Below the pieces are notes generated by a model. The model saw only the letters and a list, made by a program, of their open reading frames with translations, did not search any database and was not told the DNA's origin. From CAWCAL01 sp963695075 (GTDB lineage: Bacteria; Actinomycetota; Acidimicrobiia; Acidimicrobiales; CAWCAL01): a DNA stretch of 64,000 bases. Location: positions 620,001-684,000 of the forward strand of contig CAVOFR010000003.1 in NCBI GenBank assembly GCA_963695075.1, given 5' to 3'. Position numbers and translations under genes: made by a program. Below, in pieces: positions 7,881 to 16,180 of the stretch. Position 1 is the first letter of the stretch. Each line of letters starts with the position of its first letter.

Positions 7881-9020
7881 TCAGATGATCTTGAGCTCGG
7901 ACCGGCGAATCCGCGTCGGGGCCAGTTCGACGTCCACGCGCTCGGCCAGAGCGGCAAAGGCCGCACCGGCTTCGGTCTCGGACGAGACGGCGATGGGATC
8001 GCCCGAGTCGCCTCCCGACCGGAGCTCGGCGATGAGGGGGATCTGGGCCAGCAGCGGCACGCCGAGCCGATCGGCCAGCTCCTCGCCTCCCCCGGCGCCG
8101 AAGATCTCGTAGCGCTTGTCGTCGTCACCGGTGAACCACGACATGTTCTCGATGACGCCGCGCACGTCGAGGTGGACCTTCTTGGCCATGAACGCGGCCC
8201 GTTGGGCGACACGCTGGGCCGCCGGCTGCGGTGTGGTCACGACGTACACCTCGGCTCGGGGCAGGAACTGTGCGAGGGAGAGCGAGATGTCGCCGGTTCC
8301 GGGTGGGAGGTCGACGACGAGGAAATCGGGATCGTCCCAGAAGACGTCGGTCAGGAACTGCTCGAGCGCCTTGTGGAGCATCGGGCCACGCCAGATGACC
8401 GGTTCGTCCTCTTCGGTGAAGAAGCCCATGGAGATCGACCGCACGCCGTGCGCGGTCGGGGGCACGATCATGCTGTCGATCACCGTGGGCGACTGGTCCA
8501 CCCCCAGCATGCGGGGGATCGAGAATCCCCACACGTCGGCGTCGACGACCGCGACGGAATGGCCCCGCTGGGCCAGAGCCACCGACAGATTGGTCGTGAC
8601 CGACGACTTCCCGACCCCGCCCTTGCCCGAGGCGATCAGGAGGACGCGGGTCTTCGAGTCGGGATCGGCGAAGGGAATGGCCCGGCCCTCGGCGTGGCCG
8701 TGTGCGTGCTCCTGACCGGCGGTGGCGGCGGGATCTCCGTGGAGCTTGCGACGGAGGTCCTCACGTTCCTCGTCGGTCATCACGGTGAAGTCCACGTACA
8801 CCTCGTCGATCCCGACCAAGGCGACGACGGCGTTCTTGACACGGCTGTCGATCTCGGCTCGGAGGGGACATCCCGCCACCGTGAGAGCTATGAGGACATT
8901 GACGGTGCCGTCCTGGATCGCCACGGTCCGGACCATGTCGAGCTCGACGATGCTCCGATGCAGCTCGGGATCCTCGACCGGGCGGAGAGCCTCGATGATC
9001 TCTGTCTCGGTGATGGCCAT
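7881..9020 (-). CDS. Mrp/NBP35-type Fe-S cluster carrier ATPase
   Basis: A 379-residue protein with an N-terminal MIP18 (DUF59) domain, including VAGCPLRAEIDSRV near residues 50-62, followed by a P-loop NTPase domain with SGKGGVGKSSVTTNLS near 130-146. Such proteins bind and deliver iron-sulfur clusters to apo-proteins. The usual C-x-x-C pair near the C-terminus is not visible: the corresponding stretch reads IENMSWFTGDDDKRYEIFG. It is the first gene of its operon and is divergent from a SufR-like regulator and cysteine desulfurase, which supports a link to Fe-S metabolism. Confidence 0.92.
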   Translation of the reverse strand: MAITETEIIEALRPVEDPELHRSIVELDMVRTVAIQDGTVNVLIALTVAGCPLRAEIDSRVKNAVVALVGIDEVYVDFTVMTDEEREDLRRKLHGDPAATAGQEHAHGHAEGRAIPFADPDSKTRVLLIASGKGGVGKSSVTTNLSVALAQRGHSVAVVDADVWGFSIPRMLGVDQSPTVIDSMIVPPTAHGVRSISMGFFTEEDEPVIWRGPMLHKALEQFLTDVFWDDPDFLVVDLPPGTGDISLSLAQFLPRAEVYVVTTPQPAAQRVAQRAAFMAKKVHLDVRGVIENMSWFTGDDDKRYEIFGAGGGEELADRLGVPLLAQIPLIAELRSGGDSGDPIAVSSETEAGAAFAALAERVDVELAPTRIRRSELKII

Positions 9021-9133
9021 GGGGCGTATCGTGCCTTCTGATCGTTGCGGGTTGCGGTGCCTTCGTCCCGACGCCGGGGATCGGCCGGAAAGCCGGGACC
9101 GATGCTCCCGGGGGTCCGCCGAGCTGCCGTCGG

Positions 9134-9139
9134 TAGACT
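9134..9139 (+). promoter_or_regulatory. -10 element of a probable leaderless promoter
   Basis: TAGACT (9134-9139) fits the TANNNT -10 consensus and ends six bases before the GTG at 9146. Transcription would begin at or next to the start codon, the leaderless arrangement common in actinobacteria. Confidence 0.5.
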
Positions 9140-9145
9140 ATCGAC

Positions 9146-9913
9146 GTGGCCGGCCAATCACAGACCCGGGTCACCGACGCGCCCCCGTCGGATCTGACCG
9201 CGAGCGACTTCGCGTCGACGGTCAGCGCCATCGCCACCGCATTCGGCAATCCGACACGACGCGAGATCTTCCTCTTCGCCCACGGCACCGACCGCGGCAT
9301 CACAGCCACCGAGGCTGCGCACCGCTTCGATCTCCACGCCAACGTGGCCCGCCACCACCTCGACAAGCTCGTGGCCGGCGGCTACCTCGAGGTGTCGCCC
9401 GACCGCCCGGATCGCCCGGGCGCCGGCCGACCGTCGAAGCACTACCGCTGCCCCATCGACGATGCCGGCCGACCGGGCGGACTCCAGGTGGGACTACCGG
9501 TCCAGCACGACGATCTGCTCATCACCCTGCTGGGCAAGGCTCTCGAGCGGCTGCCGTCGGACGAGGCCGAGCGCATGGCCGAGGAGGTCGGCATCGAATA
9601 CGGCCGGGCGCTCACGGCTCGAATGGGCTCGGCCGGCGAGCACTCGTTCCGGGCTTCACTCCACACGGTGGCCGACGCGCTGGCCTCCCATGGATTCGCA
9701 ACCCGGGCCGAGGAGCACGGAGACGAGCTTCGCATCGTCGCCGAGCACTGCCCCTTCGGTGGTGCTGCGGTACAACACCCCGTCATCTGCGCGGTGGACC
9801 GCGGCCTGGTACGCGGCATGCTCGGGTCGCTCTACGGCGAAGCATCCACGCTGACCGAGTCGTCGCTTCCGATGGGCGACGAGGTCTGCATCACCACCGT
9901 CGACGATCACTGA
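9146..9913 (+). CDS. SufR-like winged-helix transcriptional regulator
   Basis: A 255-residue regulator with an ArsR-like winged helix at about residues 28-85 (FGNPTRREIFLFAHG, then HANVARHHLDKLVAGGYLEV and the wing PGAGRPSKHYRC). The C-terminal half holds Cys202, Cys215 (spacing C-x12-C) and Cys248, which resembles the cysteine arrangement of SufR-type iron-sulfur sensors, although one expected cysteine is not obvious. The cysteine desulfurase begins ten bases downstream, and the Fe-S carrier Mrp is divergent. I infer that it represses Fe-S or sulfur-transfer genes. The GTG start lies directly after a -10 element. Confidence 0.82.
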   Translation: MAGQSQTRVTDAPPSDLTASDFASTVSAIATAFGNPTRREIFLFAHGTDRGITATEAAHRFDLHANVARHHLDKLVAGGYLEVSPDRPDRPGAGRPSKHYRCPIDDAGRPGGLQVGLPVQHDDLLITLLGKALERLPSDEAERMAEEVGIEYGRALTARMGSAGEHSFRASLHTVADALASHGFATRAEEHGDELRIVAEHCPFGGAAVQHPVICAVDRGLVRGMLGSLYGEASTLTESSLPMGDEVCITTVDDH

Positions 9914-9923
9914 CGCCGAGCCC

Positions 9924-11072
9924 GTGCCGCTCCACTACCTGGATCATGCGTCGACGATGCCGCTGCGACCCGAGGCTCGGGCCGCGATCGAAGCCGCACT
10001 CGACGAGCCTCCGGCCGACCCGGCCCGGCTCCACACCGATGCGCTCCGCCTGCGAGAACGGATCGAAGCCGGTCGCGATGCGGTCGCCGCGCTGCTGGGG
10101 ACGCGAAACCGCTCGGTGATCTTCACCTCGGGAGCGACCGAGTCCATCACCACGTCCGTGGCCGGCGCAGCCGAGCGGTGCAGCCACGTCGTGTACTCGA
10201 TGGTCGAGCACTCGGCGGTGCGAGCGGCCAGCGATCGGTGGTTCACCACTCCTCGCCACGGAACCGAGGCCAGCGACCGGGCGGTGACGGTGCTCCAGGT
10301 CGACTCGGCCGGTCGGCTCGGCGCCGCATCCGTCGCGGCCGCCTTGGATGATCGTCCCGCGTTGGTGCACGTTCAATGGGTCAATCACGAGGTGGGCACC
10401 CTGCAGGACGTGAAGGACGTGGTCGAGACCGCCCACGCCGCCGGTGCCCTCGTACATGTCGACGCGGCTCAGGCGGTGGGCAAGGTGCCCGTCGCCTTCG
10501 ACGCCCTGGGAGCGGATCTGCTCTCGGCCAGCGGCCACAAGTTCGGCGGTCCTCCCGGCGTGGGTGTGCTGCTCGTCCGTCGGGGTCTCCACCTGCGGCC
10601 CCTGCTCGAGGGCGGCGCCGAGGAGCGACACCGACGGGCCGGTCTCGAGAACACCCTGGCCATCGCCGGCCTCGGGGCCGCAGCCGAGGCTCTGAGCCCC
10701 ACCCGGATCGAAGCCGAACGGGCATCGGTCGCCGGCTTGTCCCGCCGCCTGCGCACCGGGCTTCGGGAGATGACTGGCGTCGTCGAGCACGGTGATCCGA
10801 AAGCCGCGGTCCCCCACATCGTCAACATCGGCCTGGACGGCCTCGAACCGCAAGCCGTGCTGCTCGGTCTCGATCGAGCCGGGATCGCGGTCCATTCGGG
10901 TAGCGCGTGCGCTGGTGAGGAGCTCGAGCCGTCCCCGGTGCTCGAGGCCATGGGGCTGGACGCGCGTCGGTCGCTGCGGATCTCGCTGGGGTGGTCCTCG
11001 ACGGCGGCCGACGTCGACGCGTTGCTCGCGTCGCTTCCCCGGATCATGCAGCGTCTCCGAGCTCTGCGCTGA
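9924..11072 (+). CDS. Cysteine desulfurase (class V aminotransferase)
   Basis: A 382-residue PLP enzyme of the NifS/IscS family that removes sulfur from cysteine to form a persulfide for Fe-S or thio-cofactor synthesis. It starts MPLHYLDHASTMPL. The PLP lysine is Lys206 in SASGHKFGGPPGVG, and the persulfide cysteine is Cys329 in IAVHSGSACAGEE. FTSGATES near residue 68 is the PLP-phosphate loop. The GTG start lies ten bases after the SufR-like regulator, so the two are probably one transcript. Confidence 0.93.
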   Translation: MPLHYLDHASTMPLRPEARAAIEAALDEPPADPARLHTDALRLRERIEAGRDAVAALLGTRNRSVIFTSGATESITTSVAGAAERCSHVVYSMVEHSAVRAASDRWFTTPRHGTEASDRAVTVLQVDSAGRLGAASVAAALDDRPALVHVQWVNHEVGTLQDVKDVVETAHAAGALVHVDAAQAVGKVPVAFDALGADLLSASGHKFGGPPGVGVLLVRRGLHLRPLLEGGAEERHRRAGLENTLAIAGLGAAAEALSPTRIEAERASVAGLSRRLRTGLREMTGVVEHGDPKAAVPHIVNIGLDGLEPQAVLLGLDRAGIAVHSGSACAGEELEPSPVLEAMGLDARRSLRISLGWSSTAADVDALLASLPRIMQRLRALR

Positions 11073-11130
11073 ACGATTCAGGCCTTTTGGCCGTTGTCAC
11101 CCGCGGACCCGTGTGAGACCCTTCGACTCG

Positions 11131-11610
11131 ATGAGGCTCTATGTCATTAGACACGCGCATGCCGGGAAGAAATCGCAATGGTCGGGCGATGACGACCTGA
11201 GGCCCCTGTCACCCCGCGGGTCGGCCCAGGCCCGCGAGCTCGGGGCGCGAATCCAGAAGGTCCGCCGACTCATCGCCAGTCCCACCGTGCGGTGCCACCA
11301 GACCCTGGAGCCGTTGGCGGAGCGCCTCGGGCTCGAGATCGAGACCAGCATGGCGCTCTGCAAGACCACGCCGATGAGCGAGACGATCCAACTGCTGGAC
11401 GACCTGGTGGACGACGGCATGACCGCCGTCGTCTGCAGTCACGGCGAGGTCCTGGGGCCGCTCATTCTCGAGCTCGAGTCGACCGGCCTGACGTTGTTGG
11501 GAGGGCCCGGCAATCAGAAGGGGTCGGTGTGGGTGATCAAGACGGTGAAGGGCACCATGGTGAAGGCCACGTATCGGCACCCTCCAGCGGTGAAGGCGGC
11601 GAAGGCGTAA
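11131..11610 (+). CDS. SixA-type phosphohistidine phosphatase
   Basis: A 159-residue histidine phosphatase beginning MRLYVIRHAHAGK, with the catalytic RHA/RHG motif at residues 7-9 and the second histidine in VVCSHGEVLGPLI. Proteins of this size resemble SixA, which removes phosphate from histidine of phosphotransfer proteins, but small-molecule substrates cannot be excluded. The C-terminus is lysine-rich. It stands alone after the cysteine desulfurase, separated by 58 bases, and converges on the cytochrome c maturation operon with a large inverted repeat between them. Confidence 0.88.
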   Translation: MRLYVIRHAHAGKKSQWSGDDDLRPLSPRGSAQARELGARIQKVRRLIASPTVRCHQTLEPLAERLGLEIETSMALCKTTPMSETIQLLDDLVDDGMTAVVCSHGEVLGPLILELESTGLTLLGGPGNQKGSVWVIKTVKGTMVKATYRHPPAVKAAKA

Positions 11611-11683
11611 CGACCCCGTTCCGAACTTTGTGCGCTGGCTCGCACATGCGTACTGCCAGAGCACAAAGTTCGATCAGGGGTCG
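11611..11683. terminator. Large imperfect inverted repeat between convergent genes
   Basis: Two 29-base arms (11611-11639 and 11655-11683) are complementary at about 24 positions around a 15-base loop. The mismatches are mainly a four-base internal bulge. Both arms contain a run rich in A/T (GAACTTTGTGC and its complement). The element begins one base after sixA and covers the last codons of ccmH, so it could terminate transcription from both sides. Confidence 0.65.
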
Positions 11684-12951
11684 AGGTCCGTGCGGACCTG
11701 CTCGATGAGCTCGACCGTCTCGGCCGGCGGCGCTTCCAACTCGTCGAACGCGGCGACGTCGGCCGCGGCGCCGACCGGGTCGCCGCTCCGCGCCCGGACG
11801 GCGGCCCGATAGGCGAGGCTGACCGCCGAGGAGGGATCGATCATCACTGCAGCGTCGAGATCCTCGAGCGCACCTTCGAAGAGATCGGCCTGTCCGAGGA
11901 GCCACCCCCGGCCGGCCAGCGCGGTCAGGTTCCCGGGTTCACGGGCCAGCACCAGCGTGTAGGCCTGCAGGACGCCCTCGATGTCACGTTCGGACTGCAG
12001 AGCTTCGGCCGCCTCGAGCGCCGTCGGCACCATGAACCCGGTCACGCCATCGGGTGGATCGAGCTCATGGAGCGCGAGGAGGTCGTCGAGCCCCGCTCTG
12101 GCCCGGCCGGTCCTGATGCCGAGGATCGCACGGAAGGCCAGCGCGTCCGGGTAGGTGTCGTCGAGGCTGACCGCCGCGTCCAGACCCGCTTCGGCCCCGT
12201 CGGTGTCCCCGGTGAGGTAGAGGTTCCACGACCGGTAGGTGGTGGCCTCGACGTTGGACGGTTCGGCCTCGAGGACCCGGTCGTAGATTTCGATGGCCTC
12301 GTCGTGGTCTGCGGCCTCCATGGCGACGCGGGCGTCGACCAGCAGTGTGCGGGAGCTGGCCCGGACGTCGCCGGTCAGGCCGTCGCCGGCGGTCCTGGTC
12401 CCCGCGAATCGAGCGACACCCAGGCCGGCGGCCACGGCGATCACCGCGACCAGTGCCCCGTAGGCGATCCACCGTCGGTACTCGGATCGGTCCCCGGCAC
12501 CGGACGGTTCGGGGGACACGCGGGATTCGCCCTCGTCGGGGTCGGACGGTTCGGAGGACCGGCCCCAACGCCGGAGAACGGTGATGACCAGGGCCAGGCC
12601 ACCGACCAACGCGGCGACCGGGAGCACCCACACCACGCCGGTGACCCCCGAGGCGCTCGGATTGAGGTCGATGTCGTCACCGAATCTGTCCTTGAGCTCG
12701 GCGACGATCTGCTCGTCGGTCTGACCGGCATCGACCCGCTCGGCGATGTCGGCCCGGATGACCCGGGAGACGGTGACGTCGCTCTCGGCAACGGACTGGC
12801 CGCTGCATTGGGGACAGGCGATGCGTTCGGACAGGTCGCGGACGCGATCGGCGTCGCTCTTCGGACCCTCGTCGGTCAGCGTGCCGTAGGCGAGCGCGCC
12901 GACCAGGATCACCAGAAGGGCCAGCCATGACCAACGGAGACGGTTGGTCAC
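11674..12951 (-). CDS. ccmH: CcmH fused to a CcmI-like TPR region
   Basis: A 425-residue membrane protein of System I cytochrome c maturation. Residues 10-25 form a signal anchor. The CcmH domain follows with IACPQCSGQSVAESDV; Cys46 and Cys49 are the redox pair that reduces the apocytochrome haem-binding cysteines. Two further transmembrane helices (GVVWVLPVAALVGGLALVIT and AYGALVAVIAVAAGLGVARF) lead to a tetratricopeptide-like helical region to the end, in the manner of CcmI, which holds the apocytochrome. The GTG at 12951 overlaps the stop of ccmG (GTGA). It is the last gene of the ccm operon. Confidence 0.9.
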   Translation of the reverse strand: MTNRLRWSWLALLVILVGALAYGTLTDEGPKSDADRVRDLSERIACPQCSGQSVAESDVTVSRVIRADIAERVDAGQTDEQIVAELKDRFGDDIDLNPSASGVTGVVWVLPVAALVGGLALVITVLRRWGRSSEPSDPDEGESRVSPEPSGAGDRSEYRRWIAYGALVAVIAVAAGLGVARFAGTRTAGDGLTGDVRASSRTLLVDARVAMEAADHDEAIEIYDRVLEAEPSNVEATTYRSWNLYLTGDTDGAEAGLDAAVSLDDTYPDALAFRAILGIRTGRARAGLDDLLALHELDPPDGVTGFMVPTALEAAEALQSERDIEGVLQAYTLVLAREPGNLTALAGRGWLLGQADLFEGALEDLDAAVMIDPSSAVSLAYRAAVRARSGDPVGAAADVAAFDELEAPPAETVELIEQVRTDLDP

Positions 12952-13583
12952 GCGCCGTCTCCACTGAACGAGGCGATCACCCGATCGAGCCCCTCGGCGG
13001 TGACACCGCCGATGCCCTTCCATACGACGAGTCCGTTGGGCGCGACCAGATACGACTCCGGCACGGCGATCACGCCGTAGTCGAGGGCGATCGACCCCGT
13101 GTCACCGATCACGACGGGCCAGTCGCCTCCGAACTCCCCGAAGAACTCCTCGACGGCCTGCGTGCTGTCGTCGAACACGACGCTGACGACGCTGGCGTCG
13201 CCGAGGGGAGCGTGGCGCTCGGAGAACCGGATGAGCTCGGGGTGTTCGCGCACGCACGGTGTGCAGGTGGTCTGGAAGAAGTTGACGACCACCCACTGAC
13301 CCCGGAGGTCATCCAGATCGAACGGTTCCCCGGCCAGGGTGTCGCCCGCGACCAGCGGAGCCACCTCGCCGACCAGTTCGGAATCGACCCCCTTGTTCTC
13401 GCCCCCTTCCGCTGTGGCGAGGAGCACGATCAGCAGCAGGGCGACGGCCCCGACGGCCCCGGCCACCCAAAGTGCCAGGCGCCCGGCTGGAGGCTCGCCG
13501 CTCTCGGTCGATTCCGCATCGCCGACGTCGGTGTCGGCATCAGGCATCGGTGGACGCTCCGGTGCGCGATCCCTCTCCGTCAT
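12948..13583 (-). CDS. Thiol:disulfide interchange protein CcmG/TlpA family
   Basis: A 211-residue membrane-anchored thioredoxin-like protein. A helix near residues 35-57 anchors it, and the active site is FFQTTCTPCVREHPE with Cys107 and Cys110. Such proteins keep CcmH or apocytochrome thiols reduced outside the membrane. The ATG at 13583 has GAGGCGG upstream and overlaps ccmF by 44 bases; ATG 13547 is an alternative with an eight-base overlap. The downstream ccmH overlaps by GTGA. Confidence 0.9.
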   Translation of the reverse strand: MTERDRAPERPPMPDADTDVGDAESTESGEPPAGRLALWVAGAVGAVALLLIVLLATAEGGENKGVDSELVGEVAPLVAGDTLAGEPFDLDDLRGQWVVVNFFQTTCTPCVREHPELIRFSERHAPLGDASVVSVVFDDSTQAVEEFFGEFGGDWPVVIGDTGSIALDYGVIAVPESYLVAPNGLVVWKGIGGVTAEGLDRVIASFSGDGA

Positions 13584-15546
13584 CGTCCGCCTCGGCCGTA
13601 TCCCCGTCCCGCGAGCCCCTCCCGGGTCGAATGCTGCGCCGGCTCCGGGGCCACGCCGCCAGCAGGGTGCCCAGCACCATCACACCACCGCCGATCCACA
13701 GCCACACGATGAGCGGCTGGGCCGTCACCCGGAGCACCACGGGGTCGCCGGTCTTGTCGGGAACGCTGAGCAACGAGAGGCTGAGGTCCTCGAGCGCGGT
13801 CGAGTACACCGACGGGGTCCCGATCCGGCTCCCCGTGTTGTAGAACTGGCTCACGCCGGGACGGTGGACCGGGCCGTCGTCGATCCTGATCTCGGCACTG
13901 ATGAACAGCCGGTTGGCCAGCGCCTCCGATTCGAGGCCCTCGAAGGTGAAGTCGTGGCCGGCGAAGCGAGCTGTCTCTCCTACTTCGAGGGTGAACTCGC
14001 CCTGTTGCACGTTGCTGCCGCTCGCCGCGATCGCGATCGCGATGATCACCACGCCGATGTGCACGATCATGCCGCCGTTCGAGCGGCCGACGAGACCCCT
14101 CAGACCCTGACGGCGAGTGGATCTCACGATCTGACGACCGGCGGCTGCTCCGGCGAATCCGCCCAGTGTGTAGGCGAGGAGAGGGGTCAGACCCCGTTCG
14201 CCCAGGAGGACGGCGGTGACGGCGACGCCTGCGGCGAACCAGGCCGGTGTGTGGATCCGCTTGGCCAGGACCTCGGTGTCGGCCTTGCCCCACGGAAGGA
14301 GCGGGGCCACCGCCATCAGGAACAGCAGGCACAGACCCACCGCCGAACCCATGCGGTCGAAGTAGGGCCGGCCGACCGAGATCCGCTCGTCCTGCAGCGC
14401 CTCGACCACGAGAGGAAAGACCGTGCCGGTCAGCACCATGAACGCGAACCCGGCGAAGAGCAGGTTGTTGAGGAGAAAGGCACCTTCGCGCGACACGGGC
14501 GACTCGATGCTCCCCTTGGAGCGGAGGAGGTCCCCCCGCCAACCGATGAGGCCGACCGTGAGAAACACGACGACGGCGAAGAACCCGATGAGGGCCGGGC
14601 CGATGCCGGACTCACCGAACGCGTGCACCGACTCGATGACACCCGAGCGCGTCAGGAAAGTGCCGAGGATGGTGAGCGAGAAGGTGGCGCACACCAGGGA
14701 CAGATTCCAGACCCGCAGCATGCCCCGACGCTCCTGCACCATCACCGAATGCAGATAGGCGGTGGCGGTCAACCACGGGAGGAACGAGGCGTTCTCGACC
14801 GGGTCCCATCCCCAGTAGCCCCCCCACCCGAGAACCTCGTAGGCCCACCAGGCGCCGAGGATGACGCCGGCGGTGAGGAACCCCCATGCGAGCAGTGTCC
14901 ACCGCCTGGTCTCGAGCAGCCATCCCTCACCGAGTCGGCCCGTCACGAGAGCTGCGATCGCGAACGCGAAGGGCACCGTGAATCCGACGTAGCCCAGGTA
15001 GAGCATGGGCGGATGGACCGCCATGAGGATGTGCTCCTGCAACAGCGGGTTGGGCCCGGGCCCGTCGAACCCGACGGGTGCGTCGAAGGGTACGAACGGG
15101 TCGGCCGGGCCGACGGGGCCGGCCATCAGCCCGAAGAAGAAGATGGCCACCCCGAACATGGTGAGGAGGGCCCATCCGACCATCGGGTCGGTGATCCGAG
15201 CACGGAACTTCCAGGTGACGGCCACCAGGTACCCGGCCAGCACCAAGGCCCACAGGAGGATCGAGCCCTCGAGCGAAGCCCAGAGGGTGGCGAAGTTGAA
15301 GAGTGCCGGCGTGGTCGAACTGCCGTTCTCGGCGACGTAGGCCACGGAGAAGTCGCGGGTTATGAGGGCACGTTCCATGGCCACGATGGCCAGCAGCGCT
15401 CCGGCGAGAACGACGACGGCGTACACGCGCGACGAGCGCAGAAGGCGTCCGTCCCGGCGTCGCAGACCGATGGTGAGGGCCACCAAGCCGGCGATCGATC
15501 CGGACAGGCCGAGGATGATGCCGAGGTCGCCGAGGAAGCGATTCAC
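13540..15546 (-). CDS. ccmF: Haem lyase subunit CcmF
   Basis: A 668-residue polytopic membrane protein that joins haem from CcmE to apocytochrome c. The tryptophan-rich WWD motif, WGGYWGWDPVENASFLPWL, lies near residues 241-259, with flanking conserved histidines (for example HPPMLYLGYVG near 178). Numerous hydrophobic helices and a large non-membrane loop before the last helix match the family, as does the length. It overlaps ccmE by ATGA at its start and ccmG at its end, so it is translationally coupled within the operon. Confidence 0.95.
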   Translation of the reverse strand: MNRFLGDLGIILGLSGSIAGLVALTIGLRRRDGRLLRSSRVYAVVVLAGALLAIVAMERALITRDFSVAYVAENGSSTTPALFNFATLWASLEGSILLWALVLAGYLVAVTWKFRARITDPMVGWALLTMFGVAIFFFGLMAGPVGPADPFVPFDAPVGFDGPGPNPLLQEHILMAVHPPMLYLGYVGFTVPFAFAIAALVTGRLGEGWLLETRRWTLLAWGFLTAGVILGAWWAYEVLGWGGYWGWDPVENASFLPWLTATAYLHSVMVQERRGMLRVWNLSLVCATFSLTILGTFLTRSGVIESVHAFGESGIGPALIGFFAVVVFLTVGLIGWRGDLLRSKGSIESPVSREGAFLLNNLLFAGFAFMVLTGTVFPLVVEALQDERISVGRPYFDRMGSAVGLCLLFLMAVAPLLPWGKADTEVLAKRIHTPAWFAAGVAVTAVLLGERGLTPLLAYTLGGFAGAAAGRQIVRSTRRQGLRGLVGRSNGGMIVHIGVVIIAIAIAASGSNVQQGEFTLEVGETARFAGHDFTFEGLESEALANRLFISAEIRIDDGPVHRPGVSQFYNTGSRIGTPSVYSTALEDLSLSLLSVPDKTGDPVVLRVTAQPLIVWLWIGGGVMVLGTLLAAWPRSRRSIRPGRGSRDGDTAEADDDGEGSRTGASTDA

Positions 15547-16055
15547 CGTGGTTCTTCGGTCGGGGCCACGTCGATCGGGTCGGCACCGAGCGCGGCCCCG
15601 TCGTCAGGGGGAGCGTCGGGGTCGTAGTCGAGCCGCTCCGGGTTCTCCTCGGTGTAGACCTCGTCGTGTTTGTTGAGCAGGAGATCGCTCTCGAATCGGT
15701 CACCCTGCCATGCCCCCTCGAGCACGACCGGAGTCTCGGGGTGGAGCACCTCGGCCACGTCACCCTGGTGGCGAACACTGGCGACCTGACCACCGAAGGT
15801 CAGGTCGAACACGACGTACTGGCCGACGGTCTCGATCGAGTCGCCGACGATGTAGCCCTGGATGCGGAAACGATCGGATCCGAGCTCGTCCCGGCGTTCG
15901 ACCGCTTCGTCGACATTGAGGAAGAACACCGAGGCCTCGGTCAAGCCCTTGAACAGCAGGAACCCCACCGCGGCGACCAGCACGGCGGCGAGGATCCAAC
16001 CGATCGTCCGGCGCCGGGGAGCGACCGGTGGTGCCTCACGGGGAGTCACATCCAT
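15543..16055 (-). CDS. ccmE: Cytochrome c maturation protein CcmE (haem chaperone)
   Basis: A 170-residue haem chaperone with one N-terminal membrane anchor (about residues 18-36) and an OB-fold domain. The covalent haem-binding histidine is His130 in LLNKHDEVY, the conserved family motif. The C-terminal tail after about residue 140 is acidic and proline-rich. ATG at 16055 lies inside the end of ccmD, and an upstream in-frame ATG at 16115 would run far into ccmD. The motif and operon position make the assignment secure. Confidence 0.95.
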   Translation of the reverse strand: MDVTPREAPPVAPRRRTIGWILAAVLVAAVGFLLFKGLTEASVFFLNVDEAVERRDELGSDRFRIQGYIVGDSIETVGQYVVFDLTFGGQVASVRHQGDVAEVLHPETPVVLEGAWQGDRFESDLLLNKHDEVYTEENPERLDYDPDAPPDDGAALGADPIDVAPTEEPR

Positions 16056-16180
16056 CGGCGGTGCTCCTCGGGTACTTCGCGGCTGAGCGCGCGGCCCCGC
16101 CGGACGAGTCGCCACGCGTAGAGGGCCATCGACCCCACGATCACGGCCCAGCCACCGAGGACGAACCCGGCGTCATCCAT
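16046..16180 (-). CDS. ccmD: CcmD-like microprotein
   Basis: A 44-residue reading frame beginning MDDAGFVLGGWAVIV. It has one transmembrane helix (about residues 6-24) followed by the basic stretch WRLVRRGRAL, exactly the layout of CcmD, the small protein that stabilises the CcmC-haem-CcmE complex. It starts within the last codons of ccmC (eight-base overlap) and its end overlaps the start of ccmE by ten bases. It sits in the expected ccmC-ccmD-ccmE order. It is too short for usual gene-finding cut-offs. Confidence 0.85.
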   Translation of the reverse strand: MDDAGFVLGGWAVIVGSMALYAWRLVRRGRALSREVPEEHRRWM

